NCBI RefSeq assembly: GCF_000308755.1
Contig: NZ_BAGF01000050.1
Span: 49,511 to 113,510, forward strand
DNA length: 64,000 bases
Source of the DNA: Nocardia pneumoniae NBRC 100136
GTDB taxonomy: Bacteria > Actinomycetota > Actinomycetes > Mycobacteriales > Mycobacteriaceae
Reading direction: 5' to 3'
This document shows, one piece after another, positions 8,096-16,120 of this stretch. The notes under the pieces were generated by a model that was given only the letters and a program-made list of their open reading frames with translations, made no database searches and was not told where the DNA came from. The stretch's first letter is position 1. Each line of letters begins with the position of its first letter. The position numbers and the translations under genes were made by a program.

Positions 8096-9418
8096 CTACG
8101 CCTCCGCATGGCCGCGCACCGCCTTGCCGTCGCGGGCGGTGACCCGGCCGCGCAGCAGAGTGGCCGTCACCCGGGCCGGGAGGGTCATCGCCTCGAACGG
8201 CGTGTTGTGCGAGATGCTGGCCAGCTCGCTGCCGCGCACCGTCCAGCTCGCGGTCGGGTCGACCAGCGTCAAGTTGGCCGGTTCCCCGACCTCGAGCGGC
8301 CTGCCCTGGTCGTCCAAGCCGACGATCTCGGCCGGACGCTCGCTCATCACGCGCGCGACTCCGCGCCAGTCCAGCAGGCCCGGCTGCACCATGGTCCGCA
8401 CGATGATCGACAGCGCGGTCTCCAGGCCGAGCATGCCGGGCCGGGCCGCGGCGAACTCGCAGCACTTGTCCTGCTCCGCGTGCGGGGCATGGTCGGTGGC
8501 GACGCAGTCGATGACCCCGTCGGCCAGCGCCTGCCGCAGCGCGGCGGCGTCGGAGGCTTCACGCAGCGGCGGGTTGACCTTGTTGACCGCGTCGTAGGTC
8601 TCCAACCGGGAGTCGTCGAGCAGCAGGTGGTGCGGGGTGACCTCGGCGGTGATCGAGATGCCCTGGGACTTCGCCCATTTCACCAGCTCCACGGTGCCCG
8701 CGGTGGAGGCGTGGCAGATGTGCACCCTGGCGCCGGCGTCGCGGGCCAGCAGGGCGTCCCGGGCGACGATGGACTCCTCGGCCGCCCGCGGCCAGCCCGC
8801 CAAGCCGAGCCGGGCCGCGGTCGCGCCCTCGTGCGCGACCGCGCCCTTGGTCAGCCTCGGTTCCTCGGCGTGCTGCGCGATCAGCACGCCCAGCGAGTTC
8901 GCGTACTCCAAGGCGCGGCGCATGATCAGCGGGTCGTAGACGCAGTGGCCGTCGTCGGAGAACATGCGCACCGCCGCGACGCCCGCGGCCATGGTGCCCA
9001 TCTCGGCGAGCTGCTTGCCTTCCAGCCCGACCGTGACCGCGCCGACCGGGTACACGTCGACCAGGCCGACCTCCCGGCCGCGGCGCCACACGTGGTCGGT
9101 GACTACTACCGAGTCGGCGACCGGGTTCGTGTTGGCCATCGCGAACACCGCGGTGTAACCGCCGAGCGCGGCGGCGGCGGAACCGGACTCGATGGTCTCG
9201 GTGTCCTCGCGCCCCGGCTCGCGCAGGTGGGTGTGCAGGTCGACGAAGCCGGGCAGCAGGATCTGACCCTGCGCGTCGATGATCTCGGCCCCGACCACGC
9301 CGAGATCGGTGCCGATCTCGCGGATCTCGCCGTCCGCGACGAGCACGTCGACCGGCTCGCCCGCGCCGTACCGCAGTACGCCCTTGATCAGGACGGTGGA
9401 GTTCTCCGAGCCACTCAT
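8096..9418 (-). CDS. pyrC: Dihydroorotase
   Basis: A 440-residue class I dihydroorotase that cyclises carbamoyl aspartate. The metal-binding HxH is at H62 and H64 in FVDLHTHLREPG; the later ATDHAPH motif carries further metal and substrate ligands. ATG 9418-9416 overlaps the pyrB stop by 4 bases (ATGA). A 116-bp gap to the next operon gene (7980-8095) holds no credible gene. Confidence 0.96.
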   Translation of the reverse strand: MSGSENSTVLIKGVLRYGAGEPVDVLVADGEIREIGTDLGVVGAEIIDAQGQILLPGFVDLHTHLREPGREDTETIESGSAAAALGGYTAVFAMANTNPVADSVVVTDHVWRRGREVGLVDVYPVGAVTVGLEGKQLAEMGTMAAGVAAVRMFSDDGHCVYDPLIMRRALEYANSLGVLIAQHAEEPRLTKGAVAHEGATAARLGLAGWPRAAEESIVARDALLARDAGARVHICHASTAGTVELVKWAKSQGISITAEVTPHHLLLDDSRLETYDAVNKVNPPLREASDAAALRQALADGVIDCVATDHAPHAEQDKCCEFAAARPGMLGLETALSIIVRTMVQPGLLDWRGVARVMSERPAEIVGLDDQGRPLEVGEPANLTLVDPTASWTVRGSELASISHNTPFEAMTLPARVTATLLRGRVTARDGKAVRGHAEA

Positions 9419-10374
9419 GCCACTGCCTCCTGTGTTCCGACGAGCAGGCGGAACAGGACGGCCATGCGCATGTGCACACCGTTGGTGACCTGTTGCAGCA
9501 CTGCGGCTTTCGGGGAGTCCGCGACCGAGGACGCGATCTCCATGCCGCGCAGCATCGGGCCGGGGTGCAGCACGACGGCGTGGTCGTCCAGCAGGGCCAG
9601 CCTGCGCTCGGACAGTCCGTAGGTGATCGAGTATTCGCGGGCCGACGGGAAGAACCCGCCGTTCATCCGCTCGGCTTGCACGCGCAGCATCAGCACCGCG
9701 TCGGCGCCGATCAACTCGGCGTCCAAGTGGTGCGAGACGCGGGCGGGCCAGGTCTCGACGCCGACCGGCAGCAGCGTGCGCGGGGCGACCAGCACCACCT
9801 CCGCGCCGAGGGTGGCCAGCAGGAAGACGTTGGACCGGGCGACCCGGCTGTGCAGGATGTCGCCGACGATGACCACCCGCTTGCCCTCGATGTCGCCGAG
9901 TCGCTGCCGCAGGGTCAGCGCGTCCAGCAGCGCCTGGGTCGGGTGTTCGTGCGTACCGTCGCCCGCGTTCACGACGGCCGGGCCGGAGGCGCGTCCCGCC
10001 GAGACCGCCCACTCGTCCATCCACCGGGCGATCTGGTGCGCGGCGCCGGAGGCCGGGTGCCGCACGATCAGCGCGTCCGCGCCCGCGGCATGCAAGGTCA
10101 GCGCGGTGTCGCGCAGCGACTCGCCTTTGGCGACCGAGGAACTGCTCGCGCTGACGTTGATCACGTCCGCGCTCATCCATTTGCCCGCGACCTCGAAGGA
10201 CACCCGGGTGCGGGTGGAGTTCTCGTAGAAGACCGTCATCACGGTGCGGCCGCGCAGTGTGGGCAGCTTGTGCACCTCGCGGCCGAGCAGGGCCTGTTCG
10301 AACCGTTCGGCCTCGTCGAGCAGTTCGGTCGCGGTGGCGCGATCCAGCGCGGCGACCGACAGCAGATGCCTCAC
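9415..10374 (-). CDS. pyrB: Aspartate carbamoyltransferase catalytic chain
   Basis: A 319-residue enzyme that condenses carbamoyl phosphate with aspartate. The carbamoyl-phosphate loop STRTR is at residues 53-57 and the HPTQALLD motif lies mid-protein. No pyrI regulatory chain is present, so control is probably at PyrR and CarB. The GTG start overlaps the pyrR stop by 4 bases (GTGA). Confidence 0.97.
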   Translation of the reverse strand: MRHLLSVAALDRATATELLDEAERFEQALLGREVHKLPTLRGRTVMTVFYENSTRTRVSFEVAGKWMSADVINVSASSSSVAKGESLRDTALTLHAAGADALIVRHPASGAAHQIARWMDEWAVSAGRASGPAVVNAGDGTHEHPTQALLDALTLRQRLGDIEGKRVVIVGDILHSRVARSNVFLLATLGAEVVLVAPRTLLPVGVETWPARVSHHLDAELIGADAVLMLRVQAERMNGGFFPSAREYSITYGLSERRLALLDDHAVVLHPGPMLRGMEIASSVADSPKAAVLQQVTNGVHMRMAVLFRLLVGTQEAVA

Positions 10375-11018
10375 GCGCCCGCCTCCTGTTCCGAGCCGTG
10401 GCGCAGGTAGACGCCGTCGCGGCCGTCGTGCTCGGTGAGCAGCACCGAGATGTCCTCGGACCGGTTGGTCGGCACGTTCTTGCCGACGTAGTCGGCGCGG
10501 ATCGGCAGTTCCCGATGACCGCGGTCGACGAGCACCGCCAACTGCACGGCGCGCGGCCGGCCCAGATCGCGCAGGCCGTCGAGCGCGGAACGCACGGTGC
10601 GGCCGGAGAACAGGACGTCGTCGACCAGGACGACCAGCGCGTCCTCGATGCCGCCCTCGGGTACCGAGGTGCGCTCCAGCGGCCGGTGCGGGCGGCTGCG
10701 CAGGTCGTCGCGATAGAGGGTGATGTCCAGCGAGCCAAGCGCCGGGCGGACACCGGAGAATTCCTCGATCTTGTCGGTGAGCCGCGCGGCCAGCGTGGTG
10801 CCCCGGGTGGGAATGCCGATCAGCACGACGCGCGGCGCGTCCGGCTCGCCCGCGTCCAACGCGGTCTTCTCGATGATCTGATGTGCGATGCGCGCGATGG
10901 TCCGCCCGACATCCGAAGCCGACAACAGCTCTCGCCCCGCCGCCACCCCCTCGGGGGTATGTCGCTGCGATGTCTCGGCAGCGCCGGACTTGGCGGCCCG
11001 TTCTTCGGGCACGGCCAT
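10371..11018 (-). CDS. pyrR: Pyrimidine operon regulator PyrR / uracil phosphoribosyltransferase
   Basis: A 215-residue PRTase-fold RNA-binding repressor that senses UMP and UTP. The PRPP-binding motif VVLVDDVLFSGRT is at residues 129-141 and the GIPTRG loop at 68-73. The first ~25 residues are an extension beyond the usual ~180-residue family length. The ATG at 11018 has a very strong AAGGAGG 5 bases upstream. First gene of the operon; a PyrR-binding RNA motif lies 4 bases before its own Shine-Dalgarno sequence. Confidence 0.96.
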   Translation of the reverse strand: MAVPEERAAKSGAAETSQRHTPEGVAAGRELLSASDVGRTIARIAHQIIEKTALDAGEPDAPRVVLIGIPTRGTTLAARLTDKIEEFSGVRPALGSLDITLYRDDLRSRPHRPLERTSVPEGGIEDALVVLVDDVLFSGRTVRSALDGLRDLGRPRAVQLAVLVDRGHRELPIRADYVGKNVPTNRSEDISVLLTEHDGRDGVYLRHGSEQEAGA

Positions 11019-11034
11019 GCCGACCTCCTTCCCC

Positions 11035-11046
11035 GCCTCACCGGAC
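11035..11046 (-). promoter_or_regulatory. PyrR-binding RNA loop in the pyr leader
   Basis: The transcript reads GUCCGGUGAGGC, an exact fit to the PyrR-binding loop consensus RUCCNGNGAGGY known from Bacillus and mycobacteria, with flanking bases able to pair. It ends 4 bases before the AAGGAGG (11024-11030) of pyrR. PyrR-UMP bound here would cover the ribosome-binding site, giving translational repression as described for Mycobacterium smegmatis. No attenuator terminator is visible. Confidence 0.75.
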
Positions 11047-11263
11047 GGTCCGTTAAAGGATGTCTTACGGCAAGCAGACTAGCAGCGCCCCCAACCGCCG
11101 TTTCACCAGCCGTATCCCGCTGTGAGCGGCGCCACGACCGGCACGCCCGCAAGCCACATCGGGTTCAGCCGCCAAATCGGTCTCGGCAACCCGGGCCGAT
11201 CCGGTTCAGCGTCCATGTCGCGCGCGAAACCCGCGGATGCGATCGACACTGACCGAAAACCGC

Positions 11264-11279
11264 TAGCACATACGTTCGA
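11264..11279 (+). promoter_or_regulatory. Candidate SOS (LexA) box before the AlkB-like gene
   Basis: TAGCACATACGTTCGA matches the mycobacterial LexA consensus TCGAAC-N4-GTTCGA in the whole right half and in 4 of 6 left-half positions. It lies 21 bases before the preferred ATG (11300). LexA binding is an inference, but it suits a DNA-alkylation-repair-like gene. Confidence 0.4.
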
Positions 11280-11299
11280 TGAGCGGTACGCTCGGCACC

Positions 11300-11926
11300 A
11301 TGTCCGCATCGCTGCAGGGGTCGCTGCTCGACGGGTTCGGTGACACCGAATTCGGGTCGCTTCGCGATATCCGCCGCACCATGCTCGACCGCGGCGCCTG
11401 GGTGGATCTGTTGCCCGGATGGCTGTCCGGCGCCGACGCGCTGTTCGATCGGCTGGTCGAGTGCGTGCCGTGGAAGGCCGAGCGCAGGCCGATGTACGAC
11501 CGGGTGGTCGACGTGCCCCGGCTGCTGAAGTTCTACGAGGAGCACGAACCACTCCCGGATCCCGCCCTGGCCGACGCGCGCACGATCTTGTCCGAGCACT
11601 ACCGGCACGAACTCGGCGAGCCGTTCCGCACGGCCGGACTGTGCTACTACCGGGACGGGCGCGACAGCGTGGCCTGGCACGGCGACACCTTCGGCCGCGG
11701 CGCGACGCACGACACGATGGTCGCGATCGTGTCGATCGGAGCGCCGAGGGCGCTGCTGCTGCGACCGCGCGGCGGCGGGGCAAGCGTGAAATACGTTGTC
11801 GGACATGGCGATCTGCTGGTCATGGGCGGCTCCTGCCAGCGGACCTGGGAGCACTCGGTGCCGAAGACGCGCAAGCCCACCGGCCCGCGGATCAGCATCC
11901 AATACCGTCCGCGCGGCGTGCGGTGA
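11300..11926 (+). CDS. AlkB-family 2-oxoglutarate/Fe(II) dioxygenase
   Basis: A 208-residue protein with the AlkB signature: Fe(II) ligands H127 and D129 in AWHGDTFG, H185 in TWEHSVPK, and 2-oxoglutarate-binding arginines in GPRISIQYR (R197, R203). Such enzymes remove alkyl groups from DNA or RNA bases by oxidation. An in-frame ATG at 11279 would add 7 residues but falls inside the SOS-like box, so I prefer 11300; neither start has a clear ribosome-binding site. Transcribed away from the pyr operon. Substrate cannot be told. Confidence 0.88.
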   Translation: MSASLQGSLLDGFGDTEFGSLRDIRRTMLDRGAWVDLLPGWLSGADALFDRLVECVPWKAERRPMYDRVVDVPRLLKFYEEHEPLPDPALADARTILSEHYRHELGEPFRTAGLCYYRDGRDSVAWHGDTFGRGATHDTMVAIVSIGAPRALLLRPRGGGASVKYVVGHGDLLVMGGSCQRTWEHSVPKTRKPTGPRISIQYRPRGVR

Positions 11927-12004
11927 CATCCCGGCCCGCTGTGCGGCGGGCAACGGCGAGACCCACTTGACCTGAACCGTTGTCGAGGTTGGAAGCTCGT
12001 CCGC

Positions 12005-12454
12005 ATGAGCTTCACAGCATTCACGCCGCCCCTGGTCGAGGACACGACGGTCGACCACACCGACGACGTCGCCGCGATCCGGCAGATCATCGCCAACGCC
12101 GAGACCGCGTTCAATACCAATGACGCCGACCTGCTGACCGGCGACTTCGCCGCCAACGCGGCCGTCGTCAACGCGGCGGGCGCGCTGATCACCGGCTTCG
12201 ACGCCCTGCTCGACGCGAACCGCCGTGGTCTGGCCGGTTTCCTGAAAGACCAGTACGCCCACTACGAGGTCGCCGACATCACGTTCCTGCGACCCGACGT
12301 CGCGATCGCTCACAAGCGCGCCTGGGCGACCACGGCCGACGGCGAGCTCCTCGACCACGACCACGCCATGATCGCGCTCTACGTCCTCGTCAAACAGGGC
12401 GATCGCTGGTACACGGTGGCCAGGCAGAACACCCTGGTACCCAAGGACGAGTAA
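12005..12454 (+). CDS. SgcJ/EcaC-type SnoaL-like (NTF2-fold) protein
   Basis: A 149-residue soluble protein with the SgcJ/EcaC layout: a helix with DDVAAIRQIIANAETAFNTNDADLL, then a curved beta sheet (YEVADITFLRPDVAIAHKRAWATT...YVLVKQGDRWYTVARQNT). Members act as small isomerase/cyclase-like or ligand-binding proteins; the substrate is unknown. It stands alone between the AlkB-like and HD genes, 78 bp after the former. Confidence 0.8.
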   Translation: MSFTAFTPPLVEDTTVDHTDDVAAIRQIIANAETAFNTNDADLLTGDFAANAAVVNAAGALITGFDALLDANRRGLAGFLKDQYAHYEVADITFLRPDVAIAHKRAWATTADGELLDHDHAMIALYVLVKQGDRWYTVARQNTLVPKDE

Positions 12455-12506
12455 TCGGCCGTGTCACCCGTTTTCGCATCCCACCACCTACCGTTAGCCT
12501 GGCATT

Positions 12507-13220
12507 ATGAGCAATCCTGGGGCGGGGGTCTTGGCCGTGATGCCGCTGCACACGATCAGCGAGGTCTACGGCGAGGCCGGGCTGCGCGAACGACTACTGC
12601 TGGAAATCGCCGAGTTACCGGATACACCACGGCTGGCGGCGGCGCTCGATCTCGCGGCTGATCTGCATCGCGACGATCGTTATGGACGCGAACCGTACCT
12701 CAGCCATCTACTGCGGGTGGCGATCCGGATCATCAGCTACTACGAGGTCAGGGATCCGGACGTCGTAGCGGCGGGGCTGCTGCACGATGCGGTCGAGGAT
12801 CACGCCACGGAGCTGGCCGCCGACCGTCCCGGCCCGACCGTAGACGCCGCGCTGGGCACGCTGACCGACCGGTTCGGTGAACGAGTGGCCGATCTGGTGG
12901 CCGCCGTGACCAATCCGGAACCCGACCCGTCGCGCGATCGGCAGGCCCAGTACCGCGAGCACGTCGCGACCAATCTGGACCGCGACCCGTGGGCTCGCGT
13001 CATCAAACTGTCCGATTTCACCGACAACGGCGTCGGCATCCTCTACGCCACCGGCCCCGCGATGCCCAGGCTCGCCGCCAAGTACCGCCCGCTCACCGCG
13101 GTGTACCGCGACTTGGTCACCCGGCCGGATACGCCCTTGGCCGAGCACGTCCGGCAGCACATCCTCGACCAACTCGACCGCGCGGACGAGCGGTTCGACG
13201 CCATTCTCGCGCACGACTGA
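12507..13220 (+). CDS. HD-domain phosphohydrolase (RelA/SpoT hydrolase-like)
   Basis: A 237-residue protein with the (p)ppGpp-hydrolase-type HD domain: H67, the HDAVED block at 93-98 (metal-binding HD plus catalytic ED) and a later KLSDFTDN motif. No synthetase, TGS or ACT domain is present, so it looks like a small alarmone hydrolase or other nucleotide phosphohydrolase. An alternative start near 12540 would shorten it by 11 codons. Expression context is uninformative. Confidence 0.8.
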   Translation: MSNPGAGVLAVMPLHTISEVYGEAGLRERLLLEIAELPDTPRLAAALDLAADLHRDDRYGREPYLSHLLRVAIRIISYYEVRDPDVVAAGLLHDAVEDHATELAADRPGPTVDAALGTLTDRFGERVADLVAAVTNPEPDPSRDRQAQYREHVATNLDRDPWARVIKLSDFTDNGVGILYATGPAMPRLAAKYRPLTAVYRDLVTRPDTPLAEHVRQHILDQLDRADERFDAILAHD

Positions 13221-13243
13221 TCGCCGCCCGAACGTCGTGACCC

Positions 13244-13819
13244 TCACGGCGAGCGCAGCACCGACTCGACCAACTCACGCACCGCGCCCAGTAATCGATC
13301 CGTCTCGCCCGCGCGGACCATCCGCTGCACCAACTCGCCGCTGAGCGCACCCAGCAGCAGGCGGCCGACCACCTCGGCGTCCAGGTCGGGACGAGCTTCG
13401 CGCAGCAGCGTGGTGATGTGGTTGTCCCAGAACGCGTGGAACTCCGCGGTCCGCGGATGCGGCGGCACGGTGCGGTAAGCCACCATCAGCTCGGAATTGT
13501 CGATCACCAGCCGCGTCATCGCATCGAAGTAGGCGATCAGGCGGGCATCGGCGGGCGCGCCGGGACCCAGCGGCGGCGGCCCGCTGGTGATCGCCTCCAT
13601 GAGCGTGAGCGCGCTCTCGGCGACCATTTCGTGCAGCAGCCCGGCGCGGTTGCCGAAACGATGGAAGATCGTTCCTTTTCCCACCCCGGCGGCGGCGGCC
13701 ACGCGGTCCATGGTGATCGCCTCGGCGCCGTGCTCGGCGAGCAGAGCGGCGGTGGCGTCCAGGATCGCGCGCCGGTTGCGCGCCGCATCCACCCGTTCCT
13801 TCGGCCGTTCGCCGCCCAT
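13244..13819 (-). CDS. TetR-family transcriptional regulator
   Basis: A 191-residue repressor: N-terminal helix-turn-helix at about residues 35-54 (AITMDRVAAAAGVGKGTIFH) and a helical ligand-binding C-terminus. It is transcribed away from a quinone-oxidoreductase-like gene with a promoter region carrying two copies of GACCGNCNGTC, so it very likely controls both itself and the oxidoreductase in response to a small hydrophobic or electrophilic ligand. ATG at 13819 has only a weak ribosome-binding site. Confidence 0.92.
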   Translation of the reverse strand: MGGERPKERVDAARNRRAILDATAALLAEHGAEAITMDRVAAAAGVGKGTIFHRFGNRAGLLHEMVAESALTLMEAITSGPPPLGPGAPADARLIAYFDAMTRLVIDNSELMVAYRTVPPHPRTAEFHAFWDNHITTLLREARPDLDAEVVGRLLLGALSGELVQRMVRAGETDRLLGAVRELVESVLRSP

Positions 13820-13840
13820 CGCACCCGCTTTCTGGACAAC

Positions 13841-13888
13841 TTGACCGTCGGTCCATATTCTCGCGGAGGTAAGTGGACCGACAGTCAA
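13841..13888. promoter_or_regulatory. Twin TetR operators in the divergent promoter
   Basis: TTGACCGTCGGTCCA (13841-13855) and TGGACCGACAGTCAA (13874-13888) form an inverted repeat, 14 of 15 positions matching, with 18 bp between. Each arm is itself a palindrome or near-palindrome around GACCG-N-CGGTC. Each TTGAC edge could be a -35 element, so a bound TetR protein would block both promoters. Confidence 0.7.
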
Positions 13889-13903
13889 GTTATGGAGTTC
13901 GTG

Positions 13904-14887
13904 ATGCAGGCAATCGTAATGACGAGCACCGGAGATCCCGATGTGCTCGTGGCCAGCGAGGTTCCGGAGCCACGGGCGGGCGCGGACGAGGTGGTGATCC
14001 GCGCCGAGGCGATCCCCGTGCTGTTCCCGGAGACCAAGTTGCGCTCCGGGGAGTTTCCACTCGGCGCGCCGCCGCCGCTCGTCTTCGGTTTTCAGGCGGC
14101 GGGCGTGGTCACCGAGGTCGGCAGTAACGTCGATCCCGCATTGATCGGGCAGCGCGTGATCGTGGCGACCAAGGGTTTCGGCGCGTACGCCGAATTCGTC
14201 GCCGCGCCAGCGGATGCGGTGACGTTCATTCCGGACGGCCTGTCCGCGGTGGACGCGGCGGCGGTGCTGATGAACGGATCGGTGGCGATTCCGCTCCTGG
14301 AGACCGCCGCGCTGACCGGCGTGGAGACCGTCCTCGTCGAGGCCGCGGCGACGGGCATCGGCAGCGCCCTGACCCAGCTGGCGAAGGAGTACGGCGCGGC
14401 CCGCGTCGTCGCGACGGCCGGTGGCCCGGCGAAGGCGGCGCAGGCTCGTGAGCTGGGCGCCGATGTGGTGATCGACCACACCGACCCGGCGTGGACCACG
14501 CGGTTGCGCGAAACCCTCGGCGGGGCAACGGTGGACGTCGTCTTCGATGCGATCGGCGGTGCGAGCGCCGCCGAACTGCTCGATCTCATGACACCGCTGC
14601 GCGGCCGGATGCTGGGCTATGGCTGGCTGTCCGGCGCGCCCGCGCAGGTGTCGGCGAGCGATCTGATCATGCGGGGACTCACCTTCACCGGCTGCGCCGG
14701 ACCGGACTGGCTCGCCCGGGTCGCCGAGGCGGGCACCGCCGTCCTGGCCCGCGCCGCGGAGGGCGGGCTCGACGCACTGGTCGAGGCGGTGCTGCCACTG
14801 GACCAGGCGAGCCGCGCCCACCGGCTGCTGGAGGATCGGGCACCACTGGGCAAGATCGTGCTGCGGCCGGAGCCCGGCGTGTCGTAG
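13904..14887 (+). CDS. Zinc-type/quinone oxidoreductase-like NADPH dehydrogenase (MDR family)
   Basis: A 327-residue medium-chain reductase with a GroES-like N-terminal fold and a Rossmann domain. The nucleotide motif reads EAAATGIGS (146-154), a variant of the usual AAAGGVGS; no structural-zinc cysteine cluster is visible, as in quinone oxidoreductases. Start ATG 13904 has GGAG 5 bases upstream; ATG 13892 in frame adds 4 residues. It is controlled by the adjacent TetR gene and probably reduces quinones or electrophilic enones. Confidence 0.88.
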   Translation: MQAIVMTSTGDPDVLVASEVPEPRAGADEVVIRAEAIPVLFPETKLRSGEFPLGAPPPLVFGFQAAGVVTEVGSNVDPALIGQRVIVATKGFGAYAEFVAAPADAVTFIPDGLSAVDAAAVLMNGSVAIPLLETAALTGVETVLVEAAATGIGSALTQLAKEYGAARVVATAGGPAKAAQARELGADVVIDHTDPAWTTRLRETLGGATVDVVFDAIGGASAAELLDLMTPLRGRMLGYGWLSGAPAQVSASDLIMRGLTFTGCAGPDWLARVAEAGTAVLARAAEGGLDALVEAVLPLDQASRAHRLLEDRAPLGKIVLRPEPGVS

Positions 14888-14927
14888 GACGACGCGAGGC
14901 CGACGCCGCCGCGGATAGTGTGGGGTC

Positions 14928-16094
14928 GTGCGGACTTCCCTGGAACTCCATGTCGGTGCGGCCAACGCACTCACCGCTCGATGGTGTGCGGAGGTAGGGC
15001 AGAGCGACTTCGTCGTGTCCGGCGCGGGCGTGTGGCCATTGTCGGCCCTGCTCGCGTCGGCGGCCGAGGGTCCGGCGCGGGACGAGCTCGCGTCGGCGAT
15101 CGGAGTGCCCGCGGCGACCGGGCAGGATGGGGCGCTGCGGTTGCTGCGCGATATCGAACGCGCGGAAGCGGTATCGGCCGCGCTCGGGGTGTGGGTGCGC
15201 AACGATCTTCCGCTGCACCGGGACTGGTCGGGTCGCCTGCCCGCGGGCGTCCTCGGGCGGCTGGCCGGACAGGCCGAACTCGACAGCTGGGCGGCCGAGC
15301 ACACCGAGGGGCTCATCGATCGATTCCCGCTTTCCGTGGATCCAGAGACGCTGCTGGTGCTCGCCACCGCGCTTGTCGCGAAGACCCGGTGGCGTGTGCC
15401 GTTCGATGCCGGGATGCTGACGCCGAACGAAGGCCCGTGGCAGGGTCATCGCGGCCCGGGGTTGTCTCGCACGAGCGCCCGCCTCGCCGACGCCGCGATT
15501 CTGGACGTGCCGCAGCCAGTGACGCGGGTCGTGGTCGAAGGCGTCGACGATCTCGACGTCCACCTCCTCCTCGGTCCGGGTACGCCCGGCGCCGTACTCG
15601 GAACCGGCCTGGCGGCGTTGTCGGGCGCGGTGCCGATCCGCACCGGCCTGCCGGTCGGGACCAATGGGCCAGGGCTCACCGTGCGCACCGAGCCGGTCCG
15701 TGCCGCCACCGACCAGCTGCGGATCGAGCTGCCACCCTTCGAAGTTCGATCGACCCACGATCTGCTCGCTCGACCCGGCCTGTTCGGACTGACCACCGCG
15801 ACCGACTGCACCAGCGGTCATTTCCCCGCGATCTCCCCCGTGCCGCTGTGCGTAGGCCAAGGCGCTCAAGAGGTCCTGGCACGGTTCAGCCATGAGGGTT
15901 TCGAAGCCGCCGCGGTGACTGCGTTCGGCTTACGCGCGGCCAGCGGGGCACTCCAGAACCACCAGGCGACCGTCATCTCGGTGACGTTCGACCGCCCCTT
16001 CGGCTTCCTCGCCGTGCACCGGCCCACGGGTCTGGCAGTCGTCGCGGGGTGGATTGCCACCCCACCCACTTCCTCTCCCACCGGTTCGGTGTAA
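14928..16094 (+). CDS. Serpin-family protease inhibitor
   Basis: A 388-residue protein recognised as a serpin by its C-terminal third: hinge EGFEAAAVTA (322-331), shutter/breach strand VISVTFDRPFGFLAVH and GLAVVAGWIATP at the end. By alignment to alpha-1-antitrypsin spacing, the scissile region falls near LRAAS (335-339). The hinge has Phe at P14, where inhibitory serpins usually have a small residue. No signal peptide, so probably cytoplasmic. The GTG start is 6 bases after TAGTGT, suggesting a leaderless transcript. Confidence 0.85.
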   Translation: MRTSLELHVGAANALTARWCAEVGQSDFVVSGAGVWPLSALLASAAEGPARDELASAIGVPAATGQDGALRLLRDIERAEAVSAALGVWVRNDLPLHRDWSGRLPAGVLGRLAGQAELDSWAAEHTEGLIDRFPLSVDPETLLVLATALVAKTRWRVPFDAGMLTPNEGPWQGHRGPGLSRTSARLADAAILDVPQPVTRVVVEGVDDLDVHLLLGPGTPGAVLGTGLAALSGAVPIRTGLPVGTNGPGLTVRTEPVRAATDQLRIELPPFEVRSTHDLLARPGLFGLTTATDCTSGHFPAISPVPLCVGQGAQEVLARFSHEGFEAAAVTAFGLRAASGALQNHQATVISVTFDRPFGFLAVHRPTGLAVVAGWIATPPTSSPTGSV

Positions 16095-16120
16095 TCGGTC
16101 TCGGCTCGCAGGCGCGGCAC

